A stretch of 64,000 nucleotides of DNA, taken from contig NZ_CP108494.1 of assembly GCF_041435435.1 (NCBI RefSeq), positions 930,001 to 994,000 of the forward strand. Direction: 5' to 3'. Below, one piece after another: positions 18,106-27,764 of the stretch. Below the pieces are notes generated by a model, which saw only the letters and a list, made by a program, of their open reading frames with translations, had not been told where the DNA came from and ran no database searches. Within the stretch, counting starts at the first letter, position 1. Each line of letters opens with the position of its first letter. The position numbers were made by a program, and so were the translations under genes. The stretch is from Streptomyces sp. NBC_01241 (GTDB lineage: Bacteria; Actinomycetota; Actinomycetes; Streptomycetales; Streptomycetaceae).

Positions 18106-18660
18106 AACGAACGCCGCGAGACGATCGCCCGAGCACTGTGGCGCGTAGTGGAACAACGCGGCATCGCGCACGCAAGCGTCCGCGAAGTAGCCCAGGAAGC
18201 GGGCATCTCCCACGGCGCGGTGCAGCACTACTTCGCCACCCGAGAAGAGATGTTGGTCTTCGCCATGGACTTCGCGTCCGAACAGACATCACTACGCGTC
18301 GCCGAAGGCGTCGGAGAACTCGGCAACCCACCACACCCCCGTGACATGCTCCGAGTGATGCTTACGGAGATGCTCCCTCTGCATCCCGACGCACGCGCGA
18401 CGAGCCGGATGAGCGCCGCCTACGTCCTGGAGGCACTGCACAACGCGAACATCCATACACACGCACGCGACGGGTTGACTCACGGCCGCGACCTCATCGA
18501 GCAGATCGTCCGCCAGGCAATCACCGATGGTTACATCAGCCCCGACCGCGACCCGGCGACAGAGACCAACCTGCTCCTGACACTCACCGGCTTGACCCCG
18601 CTCATCGAACTGAGCGTGATCGAGCCTCAAGAGGCGGCGGGAGGTGCTCACCTGCATCAT
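18100..18660 (+). pseudogene. TetR-family regulator lacking its start
   Basis: The frame is open upstream of the first GTG (18148) and reads ERRETIARALWRVVEQRG, VREVAQEAGISHGAVQHYF, a complete TetR helix-turn-helix except for the first residues, which end at the IS4 relic. The ligand-binding part includes ARATSRMSAAYVLEALHNAN. Past about 18640 the frame runs into a Ser-Ala repeat antisense to the next gene, so the natural C-terminus is probably lost too. Translation from GTG 18148 would remove the first recognition helices' support. Confidence 0.6.
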
Positions 18661-18682
18661 CGCTGTCAGTCGTCTTCGTCTT

Positions 18683-18727
<45 letters not shown>

Positions 18728-18742
18728 CACGGAGTTCGGGCC

Positions 18743-19606
18743 TCAGAGCATCGAAACTCCCACCACGGCCGTCGCCACGAGCACGACGATCACCAGGACG
18801 TTGAACGCCACGTCCCGCTCCTCCGAGCGGTGTTCGGCCGCGCGGTCCAGCGTGTACTCGGCCGGGTCGGCGGACGTGTAGTGGACCGTGACGTCACGGC
18901 CGTACGCACCGGCGGGGTCCGGGAGGTTCGACGTACAGTGGGCCGTGACGGCCGTGCCCTCGCGGGTGGTGAACGACACGACCGGGGTGATGGTGGTCGA
19001 GGTGTGGCCGTCGTCCTGGTCGACGCTGACGTCCTTCAGGACCGCGACGACCCGTCCCTGCACGGTGTCCATCGCGGCCAGTCTCTCGACGCGGCGGTTC
19101 TTGGCGCGTACTGCCCCGGGCAGATGAACGGCGGCGAAGACCGCCCACGGCCCGCCGAAGCCGATCAGCGCCCACGGCCACCCCCAGCCGACCGCGGCGA
19201 GGACCACCAGCCCGACGTAGACCAGGAAGACCGCGAAACTTGGCCAGCCCAGCCCACGACTGGGCTCCTCCGGAGTGTTGGAGAACCGATAGGCGTGTGG
19301 TCTGCCTCGCGGGTGGCTGACCCCGATCTCCCGGCCCTCCCACGCGGAGTTGATCATCTCACCCCGCTCACCGTCGTTCGTCACGGTGACCTCCTGACCC
19401 GAGGCCGGGTCGCGGTAGGAGACGACCACCGATATCCCGCCCGTCCGGGACCCGCCGTGCCGGGGCTCCCGCACCCGATCGATCCGCCCTGTGAGCCGGA
19501 CCGTCCGCTGCGCCTTGGTCACTCCGGCCAGCGACATGCCGTACCCGACCAGCGCCACCACACCCCACACAGCACACCACAGCACCAGAAACCCGTCCCA
19601 CCCCAT
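18743..19606 (-). CDS. DUF3592-type membrane protein
   Basis: 287 residues. An N-terminal membrane segment (FLVLWCAVWGVVALVGYG) is followed by a soluble segment with SVVVSYRDPASGQEVTVT, a pair of central membrane helices (FAVFLVYVGLVVLAAVGW and neighbour), a second soluble domain (SFTTREGTAVTAHCTSN, VTVHYTSADPAEYTL) and a final helix. The repeated pattern of a beta-domain with a sentence like VxVxYxPxxPxxxxL is that of DUF3592 proteins. A strong GGAGGAGGGG precedes the ATG. Likely co-transcribed with the upstream gene ending 24 bp before. Function unknown. Confidence 0.8.
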   Translation of the reverse strand: MGWDGFLVLWCAVWGVVALVGYGMSLAGVTKAQRTVRLTGRIDRVREPRHGGSRTGGISVVVSYRDPASGQEVTVTNDGERGEMINSAWEGREIGVSHPRGRPHAYRFSNTPEEPSRGLGWPSFAVFLVYVGLVVLAAVGWGWPWALIGFGGPWAVFAAVHLPGAVRAKNRRVERLAAMDTVQGRVVAVLKDVSVDQDDGHTSTTITPVVSFTTREGTAVTAHCTSNLPDPAGAYGRDVTVHYTSADPAEYTLDRAAEHRSEERDVAFNVLVIVVLVATAVVGVSML

Positions 19607-19630
19607 GCGCCCCTCCTCCTGCCGATCCGG

Positions 19631-20713
19631 TCAACTGCCGCTGCGCCGCAGCACTTTGCCCTGGTCGTCCGCCTCCAGCGTTCCCGTGCTCCCGCCGCCG
19701 GTGACCACGGCCCTGAGCGTGAGCGAGCCGGTGACGCCGTCGGCGGTGAGCTGCCAGCTCTGCGGGGACTCGACGCCGAGGGTGGTCCTGGCCTCCTCGA
19801 CCAGGCCGGGGACGCGATCGTAGGGCAGGGACCTCGGGTCGAACCCGGCGGTCTTCACGCCGGTGGGGGAGAAAACGACCGCCAACAGGCGGTCCTGCAC
19901 GACGACGGTGAGCGCCTGACGCTTGTCCGCGCCCTGCGTCAACGACTCGACGGCCTTGCGCAGTTCGCCCTCGTCGAGCATCGATTGGCCAGGACCGAGG
20001 GTGACCGTGCCCGTCGCCGACGTCACGGTGGTCGTGGACGACGAGGAGGAGACGGACGGCTCGGGGGCGCCGCTCTCGCCCTCGTGGGAGTCGAACAGGT
20101 CGGCACGGAACAGCAGGAGCACGGCGGCCGCGCCGAGCAGCAGCCCGAGGAGAGTGAGGAGCGCGCTGAAACAGCCCCCCGGGGTCTCCCTCTTCATGGC
20201 CGGACCAGGCACCGAGTCCACCTGGGCAACGGCCGCCCGCTCCTCCCACTCCGGCGTCGGCCGTTTCACGATCCGCGTCTTCCACGGTCGGTCCGGCGGA
20301 TACTCCACCACCACGACCCCGCGCGGCCGGTATTCGGGCAGCTCGACGAGGTTGACGTCCTGCCGTATCTCGACACGGAACGCGGGCGCGTCGTCCGGCG
20401 CGACGGACAGCTCGAACCGCACCGGCACGTCGCTGGTCTCACCCCCGACGGCCTCCAGACTCTCGATCACCGCGAGCGCCGCGCGCGGCACGACGGCCGC
20501 CTCCCGGGCACGGCGCGGCAGCGTGGCGAGGAAGAAGAGAAGCCCGTAGACCGCGGGCAGGACCAGCCCCGTGACGATCAGCGGCGCCCTCTCGACGACA
20601 CAGCCACCGATGAAGGCGGTCAGCGACGCCCCGATCACCCCGCCCGTCAGGAACCCCAGAGCGAGGTCGGCAGGCGTGTTGTGCGTGGGCGGCGCGCCCG
20701 CGGTGATCGTCAT
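19631..20713 (-). CDS. Membrane protein of unknown function
   Basis: About 360 residues from the ATG at 20713. Two N-terminal membrane helices (LALGFLTGGVIGASLTAFIG; APLIVTGLVLPAVYGLLFFL), a cytoplasmic region, a third helix (LLTLLGLLLGAAAVLLLF) and a Ser/Thr-rich linker (SSSSSTTTVTS) lead to an extracytoplasmic domain with VVVQDRLLAVVFSPTGVKT. Not recognised. It lies first in a two-gene minus-strand operon with the DUF3592-type protein, so the pair may act together at the membrane (inference). Confidence 0.75.
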   Translation of the reverse strand: MTITAGAPPTHNTPADLALGFLTGGVIGASLTAFIGGCVVERAPLIVTGLVLPAVYGLLFFLATLPRRAREAAVVPRAALAVIESLEAVGGETSDVPVRFELSVAPDDAPAFRVEIRQDVNLVELPEYRPRGVVVVEYPPDRPWKTRIVKRPTPEWEERAAVAQVDSVPGPAMKRETPGGCFSALLTLLGLLLGAAAVLLLFRADLFDSHEGESGAPEPSVSSSSSTTTVTSATGTVTLGPGQSMLDEGELRKAVESLTQGADKRQALTVVVQDRLLAVVFSPTGVKTAGFDPRSLPYDRVPGLVEEARTTLGVESPQSWQLTADGVTGSLTLRAVVTGGGSTGTLEADDQGKVLRRSGS

Positions 20714-20957
20714 GTGGCCGATTGTGCACCTCATGGGTAACGGCCGACAGACCTGTGGGTGAGGGGTCCCACCGGTAACGCCGCTGAATCGAACGCTGAG
20801 GAACGATCACGGCTCGGCATCGCTTGACGGGCGCCAGCCGATGCAGCCGCCCACACTGCGCAGGCACCACGGAGAACACCCCAGCAGAAGGCCAGCGACC
20901 TCTTCGCCAGCGGATCAAGATCCGGGCCATTCCCGGACCATCTCCGCCTCACATGGC

Positions 20958-21089
20958 TCAGAAGCCGCCGTTTTGGCTGGCCGGCAGGCAATGCCCCGTA
21001 TACCACCAGCAGACGAAGAATCTCCTGGTGTCGTACTCGCCGTAGAAGCTGGGGTTCTTCTGGACACCGAACGCGCGTCGAGACCACAT
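20958..21089 (-). CDS. Small aromatic, Cys-containing peptide (43 aa)
   Basis: The frame begins MWSRRAFGVQKNPSFYGEY at the ATG 21089 and ends in a segment rich in Phe, Trp and Tyr with two cysteines (CWWYTGHC) and a Gly-Gly-Phe end. It starts about 40 bp after the stop of the TrmB/LuxR-type regulator on the same strand, so co-transcription is plausible. No hydrophobic signal and no strong ribosome binding site are visible. Base use at third positions fits coding. Could be a signalling or modified peptide, or the relic of a longer protein. Confidence 0.35.
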   Translation of the reverse strand: MWSRRAFGVQKNPSFYGEYDTRRFFVCWWYTGHCLPASQNGGF

Positions 21090-21127
21090 CCACTCATGGT
21101 CGTCGCACCTGCTGCCGTCGTGCTGTC

Positions 21128-22090
21128 TCACAACCAGCCGCGGCGGGCCGCGATCACTCCGGCCTGGAAGCGGTTGGCGGCGCCGAGGAGGTCGTGCAGG
21201 CGGCTGATACGGCGGCGCATGGTGCGGACGGACCAGCCGAGCTGACGGGCTATCGCCTCGTCCTTGAGGCCACTGACCAGGAGGGTGAGGACGAGTCGGT
21301 CCTCCTCGCCGAGGGGGTCCTCGGCGGGGGCGTTGAGGGGCAGGGCCTGCTTCCAGCACATTTCCCAGTAGCCGGTGAGGGCATCGAGCAGGGTGGACGG
21401 GCGGATCACCGCGGCGCGAACGTCGTCGAGGTCGAGGGAGAGCGGCATCAGAGCGAGCTTGCGGTCGGCGATGGCGAGTTTGATGCCCAGGCCGGGCAGG
21501 ACGCGGGCCTGTTCGCCGTGCCGGACCAGCTCGCGGATGTCGTCGAGGACGCCCGGCCATTCCAGGGCCTCGGGGGCGTAGACCGCGCGGTACCGTACAC
21601 CGCGGCCGAGCGCCGTCGCCTCCACCGGGTTGGAGGTCGTCAGGGCGTACGGCGGCCGGTCCAGAGTCATCACGTCCTCGTGGGCCTCCTGTTGAAGGCG
21701 GACGAACCAGCGGCCGAGCGCCTCGCTGCCGGTGGTGATCTCCACCTCGTCCTCACAGGTCGCGCCGGTTCGCGCGGCGGCGAACAGCCGGGACAGCTCG
21801 TCGGCCACCGAACGGACCCGCTCCAGCTCATTACTTCTGGCCCGTACCAGCGCCTCGACGGCGGCGCCCGGCTCGATCGCGGCGTACCGGCGGCGGGTGC
21901 CGGCGAGCCGGCCGACCAGCCCGTGGTCGCGAAGCCGGTCCAGCGCCCTGGCAACGCGCTCGGACGAACAGTCGAGATCCGCGGTGAGTTCGGCAGGCGC
22001 CGCCGTCCGCCGGGTCAGAACGGCGCGGTAGACGCTCTCGTCGAACGGATCGATTCCTGCCGCCGTGAGTTGCGGTGTCTCGGGAGTCAT
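21128..22090 (-). CDS. TrmB-like/LuxR-type helix-turn-helix regulator
   Basis: 320 residues from the ATG at 22090. The N-terminal winged-helix region (ESVYRAVLTRRTAAPAELTA, RALDRLRDHGLVGRLAGTRR) resembles TrmB-type domains. A sensor-like middle follows. The C-terminal LuxR-type helix-turn-helix has LLVSGLKDEAIARQLGWSV and RTMRRRISRLHDLLGA. It is transcribed divergently from the subtilase gene, with 91 bp between the starts, so it probably controls that gene and itself (inference). A paralogue lies at 55149. Confidence 0.85.
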   Translation of the reverse strand: MTPETPQLTAAGIDPFDESVYRAVLTRRTAAPAELTADLDCSSERVARALDRLRDHGLVGRLAGTRRRYAAIEPGAAVEALVRARSNELERVRSVADELSRLFAAARTGATCEDEVEITTGSEALGRWFVRLQQEAHEDVMTLDRPPYALTTSNPVEATALGRGVRYRAVYAPEALEWPGVLDDIRELVRHGEQARVLPGLGIKLAIADRKLALMPLSLDLDDVRAAVIRPSTLLDALTGYWEMCWKQALPLNAPAEDPLGEEDRLVLTLLVSGLKDEAIARQLGWSVRTMRRRISRLHDLLGAANRFQAGVIAARRGWL

Positions 22091-22181
22091 GGACGGATGA
22101 TGGCCCAGTTGTGCCAGCGGCAGCAATGGGCCACGGAGATCAGTTGTGCGACAAGTGCCTTCACCACTAGGACCTTTACGC

Positions 22182-25100
22182 ATGGCAATGAAGTCACGAA
22201 GATCGCGTCATGCCGCCCTCGCCGCCGTTGTTCTCGCCGGCACGTTGGCGGCGACACCGGGTGCCGCCAACGCGTCCACGCCCGACCCGTCGCAACGAGT
22301 GCTCGTCGAACTGTCCGGGAACCCAGCGGTCACCGCCGCGCCCGGTGGATCGCTGCTGTCCGCCGAGGCCGCCCGCGGCGTCGGCGCCGCCCGCCGCGCC
22401 CTGGACGCGCGGCAGGAGACGTTCCTCGGCTCGGCGAGGAGCGCCGGGCTGCACCCTTCGGCGACCCGAAAACTGGGTCTGCTCATCGATGCCGTGGCAA
22501 TGACGGTGCCCGCGTCCGAGGTGGGGCGACTGTACTCGCTGCCGGGCGTCACCGCCGTCCGCCCCGACACCCGGGTGCTGACGAAAACTGACGCGAGCGT
22601 CCCGCTGATCGGCGCACCCGGCGTCTGGCAGCGCAAGGACCCCACTGGAAGGCGCGTCACGGGCAGGGGGACCACTGTCGCGATCCTGGACAGCGGGGTG
22701 GACTACACCCACCCCGACCTGGGTGGCGGACTCGGCAAGGGCCACAAGGTCGTCGGCGGGCACGACTTCGTCAACCGCGACGAGGACCCGATGGACGACA
22801 ACGGCCACGGCACCCACGTCGCCGGCATCATCGCAGGCAAGGCGGCTGAGAAGGGCGGCGTCACCGGCGTGGCGCCCGGCGCGAATCTGCTGGCCTACAA
22901 GGTGATGGACGCCGACGGCTCCGGGTACACGTCGGACATCATCGCCGGAATCGAGGCAGCCTCCGATCCGGCCAACCCGCACCGCGCCGATGTCATCAAC
23001 ATGAGCCTCGGCGGCCCCGGCGACGGCACCGACCCGCTGGGCCGCGCCGCGACCGCGGCCGTACGGGCCGGTGTGGTCGTGGTGGCCGCGGCGGGCAACG
23101 ACGGACCGGGCGCAGGTACGGTCAACAGTCCCGGCACGGCCGACGGTGTGGTCTCGGTCGGCGCATCGACGAGCAATCTGCGGCTGCCCAGCGCCTATCT
23201 GGTCGGCGAGAAACCCGAGTTGATCCAGAGTTACCGCGGCATCCTGTCCGCGAACCCGCCGGAGGACCCGGTCACGGCGCCGCTCGTCGATGTCGGAGAG
23301 GGCACCGCCGAGGACTGGAAGCGGGTCGGCGACGTACGCGGAAAGATCGTACGCGCGCAGATGCTCGTCGCCGCCGACGCGCGGTACCTGACGGCGAGCG
23401 CCGTGGAGTGGGCGCAGGAGGCGGAGAAGCGCGGTGCGATCGCCGTGCTGGCCGGCCTGCCCTCCAACGACGGCCCGGTGTTCGTCGCCGGAGCACCGGG
23501 AGAGCTCACGCCGTCGGAGGTGAACCCTGAGCCGGGAGTGGCCCAGGTGCCGTCATCGCCCGCGCGGATCGACGCCTCCGGCGACTCGCTGCGCATGGAC
23601 CGCCTGGTGGTCATGGGCATCGACTCGACCCAGTACCAGGAGCTGAGCACCCGGCTCGCCGCCGGGAAGGTCTCGGTGACGCTGCGGGGCACCGACACCA
23701 CCGACCGGATCGCCTCGTTCTCCTCACGCGGTCCCTCCCAGGACTTCGGTCTGAAGCCCGATCTGGTCGCACCGGGCGTGGAGATCCGCTCCACCGTGCC
23801 CAAGTCGCTTTACGGGCCCGGCCAGTACCGCATGTCGGGCACGTCGATGGCGGCCCCGCACGTCGCCGGTGCCGCGGCCCTGCTCCGCCAGCTGCACCCC
23901 GACCGGACGCCCGCCGAGATCAAGGCCGAACTGATCGGCACCGCGAAGCCGCTGAGCGGCACCGGGCCCACGACGCAGGGCTCGGGCAGACTCGATGTGG
24001 CCGCGGCCGCCTCCGCCACGGTCAGCGCCTCACCGGCCTCGGTGTCGTTCGGGCTCGCCGATCTGTCCCGGCGTCACGTCGGCGGCACCGCGAAGGTGAC
24101 GTTGCGGAACTCCGGCAAGCTGCCGGTTGCGACCTCGCTGCGGGCCGAGGGTCCGGCCACGGTCTCGGCGAAGCGGGTCACCGTACCGGCCGGGGGGACC
24201 GCGACCGTCACGGTCTCGCTGCGCGTCGCCCTGCCGGCCACCGACACCGAGATCAGCGGCCGTCTCACGGCGACCCCCGACCGGGGGCCGGCGATCAACG
24301 TGCCCTATCTGCTCGCCGTTCGGCATCTGGCCGTCCAGGCCGCACCCGACCCGAGCGACGGTCACTCGACCGTGCACATCGCCCCGCCGACCCGGCTGGT
24401 CGCACCGCCGGTCGTCACCGTCACCCCGCCTCGCGGCAAGGCCGTCGACGTCGCTTCCACACTCGATCCCGCCAGCGGCTACTACCGGGCCGAGGTGACC
24501 GGCAGCGTGGCCGGCACCTACCGGGTCTCGGTACACGGCACCGCCGGCACCGGGCAGCTGCTCACCGGCGCCGGCGCCTTCGAGGTCACCCCGGTCGACA
24601 GCCGCGGGGACCGCTGGGAGCCGGTCGGCCCCAACAGCGAGGCCGGTTCGGTCGTCCTCTCGCCGAGTCGGCCGAAGCAGGCCGTCCTCACCCAGTACCA
24701 GAAGGCGGCTCCCTGGCTGACCACCGACAACGGGGCCTCCTGGCGCCAGTTGGGCCGACTGCCCGTCGCGGACGGCACGGGTCCGCTCGTGGTGGACGCG
24801 AAGAATCCCGACCGCTGGTGGTACGCCGTGAACAGCGTTCACGACGGCAGCCGCCGGGGCGCCATCCTGCGCACCGATGACAACGGGCGGAACTGGCGCA
24901 CGCTCGACGTCCCGGACACCCGCATCGTGGCGCTCGCCGCCGATGAACGGACCCGCACCCTGGTCGCGGTCACCTCGGACGCACTGCTGGTCAGCACGGA
25001 CGCGGGCGACCACTGGACGACATACCCGACCGGTGTCACCGGCGCCGTCACCGCCGCCGCCGTCACCGGTGACACCCTCTATATGACGACGTATCACGGC

Positions 25101-26411
25101 GTCTGGGCCCGTTCCGGCATCGGCTCGGGCAACCCCGGCGAGGCACGCCTGCTCTTCGCCCCGTCCGGCGGGGGCGTCGGCGGGCTGGCCGCCGACTCCT
25201 CGGTCGTGGCGGTGTATGTCCCGGGCCGGGGAGTTGTCGGTTCCCGTGACAGCGGGGAGGCCTGGACCACCCTGCTGTCCATGACGGACGGAGGACTCCG
25301 CCTGACCATCTCGGGTGACGACCTGTACCTGAGCACGTTGTCCGGCAGCGGCCGTCTCAGCCGCGACCACGGTCGGACGTGGACCACGGTCGCCGCGCCG
25401 TCGCGCGCGGCGCTACCGGTGGACTACGACCGTTGGGCCGACGGTTCCGTCACCGTCTCCAGCGAGCAGGACGGTCTCTACCGGGGAGCCGCGGACGGCA
25501 CCGGATATCGGCGGATCGGTGTCCAGGGACTGACGATCAACGATCTCGCTGTCAGTGACGGCCACCTGCTCGCCGCCACCGACAGCTCGGTCTACCGCAC
25601 CGCCCTTCCCGTCGCGAGCCCGGAATGGGGCCAGTCGGGCGGCGAGGGCATGAGGGGCGTGACTGTCCCGCAACTTGCCGTGTCGGCCAAGGATCCGAAG
25701 GTGATCTGGAAGGTGCGGCGCACCGCGTTCGGCTCATTCACCGTCGAGCGCAGCGGCGACGGCGGCACCACCTGGGAGAAGAGGGGCAGTTCGGCGGAGG
25801 TGCCGACGGCGCTCCTGGTCCACCCCGCCGACCCGAACCGGGTCATGGTCAGCTTCCGAAGCCTTTTGGGCCAGGGGCTGTTCGCCACCAGTGACGGCGG
25901 CGCGACGTGGAAGAACCTCTACCACGAGCGCTCCTTCGACACCATCGCGGGCGACCCCGCAAATCCGCTGCGCCTGTGGCTCGGCAACGCCGCCGGTCTC
26001 TACCGGTCCGACGACGGTGGGGTGACCGTCACCAAAGTCACCGACGGCCCGGTGACCGCGATCGACCTCGACGGGCGGCGCCTGGTGATCGGCGGCGAGA
26101 GCGTCCGCGTCAGCACCGACGCCGGCCAGACCTTCCGCACCGCGGACACTGGCGCTCTGGCGATCCATGTCTCCGACCTGCTCCGGGTCAAGGACACGCT
26201 CTACGCGGCCACCACCAGGTCCGGAGCCAGCGGCCTCCTGCAAGGCGGCCGCGGCGTACTTCGCAGTACCGACCACGGTCTGAGCTGGCACAACATCTCA
26301 ACCGGCCTGCAGAACACCGACACCACCAAACTGGCCGCGAGCCCCGATGCCCGCACGCTCTACGTCGGCACCGTCGACGGGGGCGTGCACCGTCTCAACC
26401 TGCGTCACTGA
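22182..26411 (+). CDS. Large secreted S8 (subtilisin-like) protease with BNR/sortilin-like propeller
   Basis: 1409 residues. Signal peptide: basic start then HAALAAVVLAGTLAATPGAA. Catalytic triad: Asp in VAILDSGVDYTHPDL, His in NGHGTHVAGI, Ser in GTSMAAPHVAGAAALLR. A PA-like insert lies between His and Ser (about residues 340-500). After an Ig-like region (VSFGLADLSRRHVGG) the last 550 residues hold repeated STDAGDHW / TSDGGATWKN / SDDGGVTV motifs of BNR or VPS10-like beta-propellers. ATG at 22182 or 22188. A perfect-stem terminator follows the stop. Presumably a secreted or wall-associated protease; the propeller may select substrates (inference). Confidence 0.93.
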   Translation: MAMKSRRSRHAALAAVVLAGTLAATPGAANASTPDPSQRVLVELSGNPAVTAAPGGSLLSAEAARGVGAARRALDARQETFLGSARSAGLHPSATRKLGLLIDAVAMTVPASEVGRLYSLPGVTAVRPDTRVLTKTDASVPLIGAPGVWQRKDPTGRRVTGRGTTVAILDSGVDYTHPDLGGGLGKGHKVVGGHDFVNRDEDPMDDNGHGTHVAGIIAGKAAEKGGVTGVAPGANLLAYKVMDADGSGYTSDIIAGIEAASDPANPHRADVINMSLGGPGDGTDPLGRAATAAVRAGVVVVAAAGNDGPGAGTVNSPGTADGVVSVGASTSNLRLPSAYLVGEKPELIQSYRGILSANPPEDPVTAPLVDVGEGTAEDWKRVGDVRGKIVRAQMLVAADARYLTASAVEWAQEAEKRGAIAVLAGLPSNDGPVFVAGAPGELTPSEVNPEPGVAQVPSSPARIDASGDSLRMDRLVVMGIDSTQYQELSTRLAAGKVSVTLRGTDTTDRIASFSSRGPSQDFGLKPDLVAPGVEIRSTVPKSLYGPGQYRMSGTSMAAPHVAGAAALLRQLHPDRTPAEIKAELIGTAKPLSGTGPTTQGSGRLDVAAAASATVSASPASVSFGLADLSRRHVGGTAKVTLRNSGKLPVATSLRAEGPATVSAKRVTVPAGGTATVTVSLRVALPATDTEISGRLTATPDRGPAINVPYLLAVRHLAVQAAPDPSDGHSTVHIAPPTRLVAPPVVTVTPPRGKAVDVASTLDPASGYYRAEVTGSVAGTYRVSVHGTAGTGQLLTGAGAFEVTPVDSRGDRWEPVGPNSEAGSVVLSPSRPKQAVLTQYQKAAPWLTTDNGASWRQLGRLPVADGTGPLVVDAKNPDRWWYAVNSVHDGSRRGAILRTDDNGRNWRTLDVPDTRIVALAADERTRTLVAVTSDALLVSTDAGDHWTTYPTGVTGAVTAAAVTGDTLYMTTYHGVWARSGIGSGNPGEARLLFAPSGGGVGGLAADSSVVAVYVPGRGVVGSRDSGEAWTTLLSMTDGGLRLTISGDDLYLSTLSGSGRLSRDHGRTWTTVAAPSRAALPVDYDRWADGSVTVSSEQDGLYRGAADGTGYRRIGVQGLTINDLAVSDGHLLAATDSSVYRTALPVASPEWGQSGGEGMRGVTVPQLAVSAKDPKVIWKVRRTAFGSFTVERSGDGGTTWEKRGSSAEVPTALLVHPADPNRVMVSFRSLLGQGLFATSDGGATWKNLYHERSFDTIAGDPANPLRLWLGNAAGLYRSDDGGVTVTKVTDGPVTAIDLDGRRLVIGGESVRVSTDAGQTFRTADTGALAIHVSDLLRVKDTLYAATTRSGASGLLQGGRGVLRSTDHGLSWHNISTGLQNTDTTKLAASPDARTLYVGTVDGGVHRLNLRH

Positions 26412-26423
26412 TCGCTACGGACC

Positions 26424-26456
26424 GGGTGCCCGGACGGAACCTCCGTCCGGGCACCC
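26424..26456. terminator. Perfect 15-bp hairpin after the subtilase gene
   Basis: GGGTGCCCGGACGGA pairs with TCCGTCCGGGCACCC across a 3-base loop (ACC), 12 bp after the stop. No U-tract, as usual in Streptomyces. Confidence 0.9.
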
Positions 26457-26462
26457 GATCCA

Positions 26463-26853
26463 CGCGTTGACGCGGCCGGTGGATCAGCGCAACGACCACG
26501 ATGGCCGGGCCGCTCAGCGCGGGCGTGTCGGGCCATGTGACCTCGGAGGTGAAGCCGAGGGTGGCCTGCATCATCGCCAATGTGGCCAGTTCCTCGGCAA
26601 ACTGCGGGGCGATCCCTGCGGCAGGCCTCCGCAGTGCGAGAGGTGCCGCGATCTGGTTCGTCCTGACCGCCTGCGGCGCCTTCCTGCTCAGGGCCCACAT
26701 GCCGCTCGGCGTCGCCTGCACAGTCGCCTTCATGACCGTCATCCGGCTCTTCAGCGCCCAGGCCTTGGCGTATTCGGCCAGCTCCACCGTGTACGTGCCC
26801 CCGTTGTGTTTCCGCGGTCCTGCAAAAGGGCCGCTGGCCTCCGGGCCCGGCAT
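26463..26853 (-). pseudogene. Unidentified gene fragment
   Basis: This minus-strand frame has coding-like third positions: VELAEYAKAWALKSRMTVMK, TPSGMWALSRKAPQAVRTNQ, APQFAEELATLAMMQATLGF. I do not recognise the family. No clear start exists and the frame runs into the terminator of the neighbouring gene, so this is probably a relic rather than a working gene. Confidence 0.4.
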
Positions 26854-26867
26854 GGCTGTGTCCCCCT

Positions 26868-27104
26868 GTCGAGCTCCCCCGGCAGGCCGCCGGCTCGGGC
26901 CGGGTCACCGGCATCGGCCGCACCGGCGCGGTCGGAGGCCCCTGGCTCGGCGGCGCCGTCATCGAGGGCGGCAACGCCGGACTCGGATTCACCGCCTTCG
27001 CCGTCACCACCGGGGTCGGGATCTGCCTGGTACCGATGGCGCGTCGCACCCAGCGCGGGCCCGCCACGCAGCAGGCCTCGGCACTGTCCGGTGCCATCGA
27101 CTGA
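26868..27104 (+). pseudogene. MFS transporter, C-terminal fragment
   Basis: Reads GRVTGIGRTGAVGGPWLGGA, then LGFTAFAVTTGVGICLVPMA and a hydrophilic tail ending at the TGA 27102-27104, the last two membrane helices of a major-facilitator transporter (aromatic-acid/H+ symporter-like). No upstream part is present. Confidence 0.55.
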
Positions 27105-27764
27105 CGCCCCGCCCCGCCCCACCTCGCGAGCGACGCGATCGGATGCGCCCTCGGAACCCCTGCCGACGCCGGGCGTTCCGCGGGCGCGTCCGTTCGACGC
27201 GGCGGGAACGCCTGGAAACCACGACGTCCGGGGCCGTTGACGAACCGGGTGCCATGGGATCGTTTCGGCTCTCGATACCCGGCTCGCACGGCCGTGCCAC
27301 TTCCCTCCGAACCATCCGGAGCACTGGATCCTGCCTACCACCGATAACCGCGGCAGATTCCTCTGCTCCTTCACCGGGTTCGGCAACACTGCCGCCCTCA
27401 GCGCACCATTACCCGCTCCGAACCCGTGCCCACTCCGAAGGAATGCTGCCCCTGTCCGAAGAATTCATCTCCTTGGTGTTCGTGTGCCACCGATGGAACG
27501 TGAAACACGCAGGGAGTCCAATTTTGGCGGTCTGCACACGCCAAGACAGTGAGAATCGTGTCGGGTGCTCGAATCACTCCGACAGAGCAATGCATGATGC
27601 GCCGTCACTACGAGCGGGTGTTGGATGGCCGAGGAGAAGCACCAACGCCAGAGTGCGCCGATGAAGATCCCCCGGTGTACCTATCGGGCGAATGCGAATG
27701 CCGACTCACTCGCTGCCAGGCCATCCGCAGCCTGCCGGCGCTGCCTCAGCAAGGAGATTCGCCA
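27105..27764. other. No recognisable gene
   Basis: Several open frames cross this region but none has family motifs or a convincing start. GC falls toward the right end, where the low-GC hydrolase gene begins. Confidence 0.55.

Noticed and set aside
26501..27664. 387-residue plus-strand frame
   Set aside because: Crosses a recognisable MFS fragment in another frame and becomes Arg-rich; not a gene.
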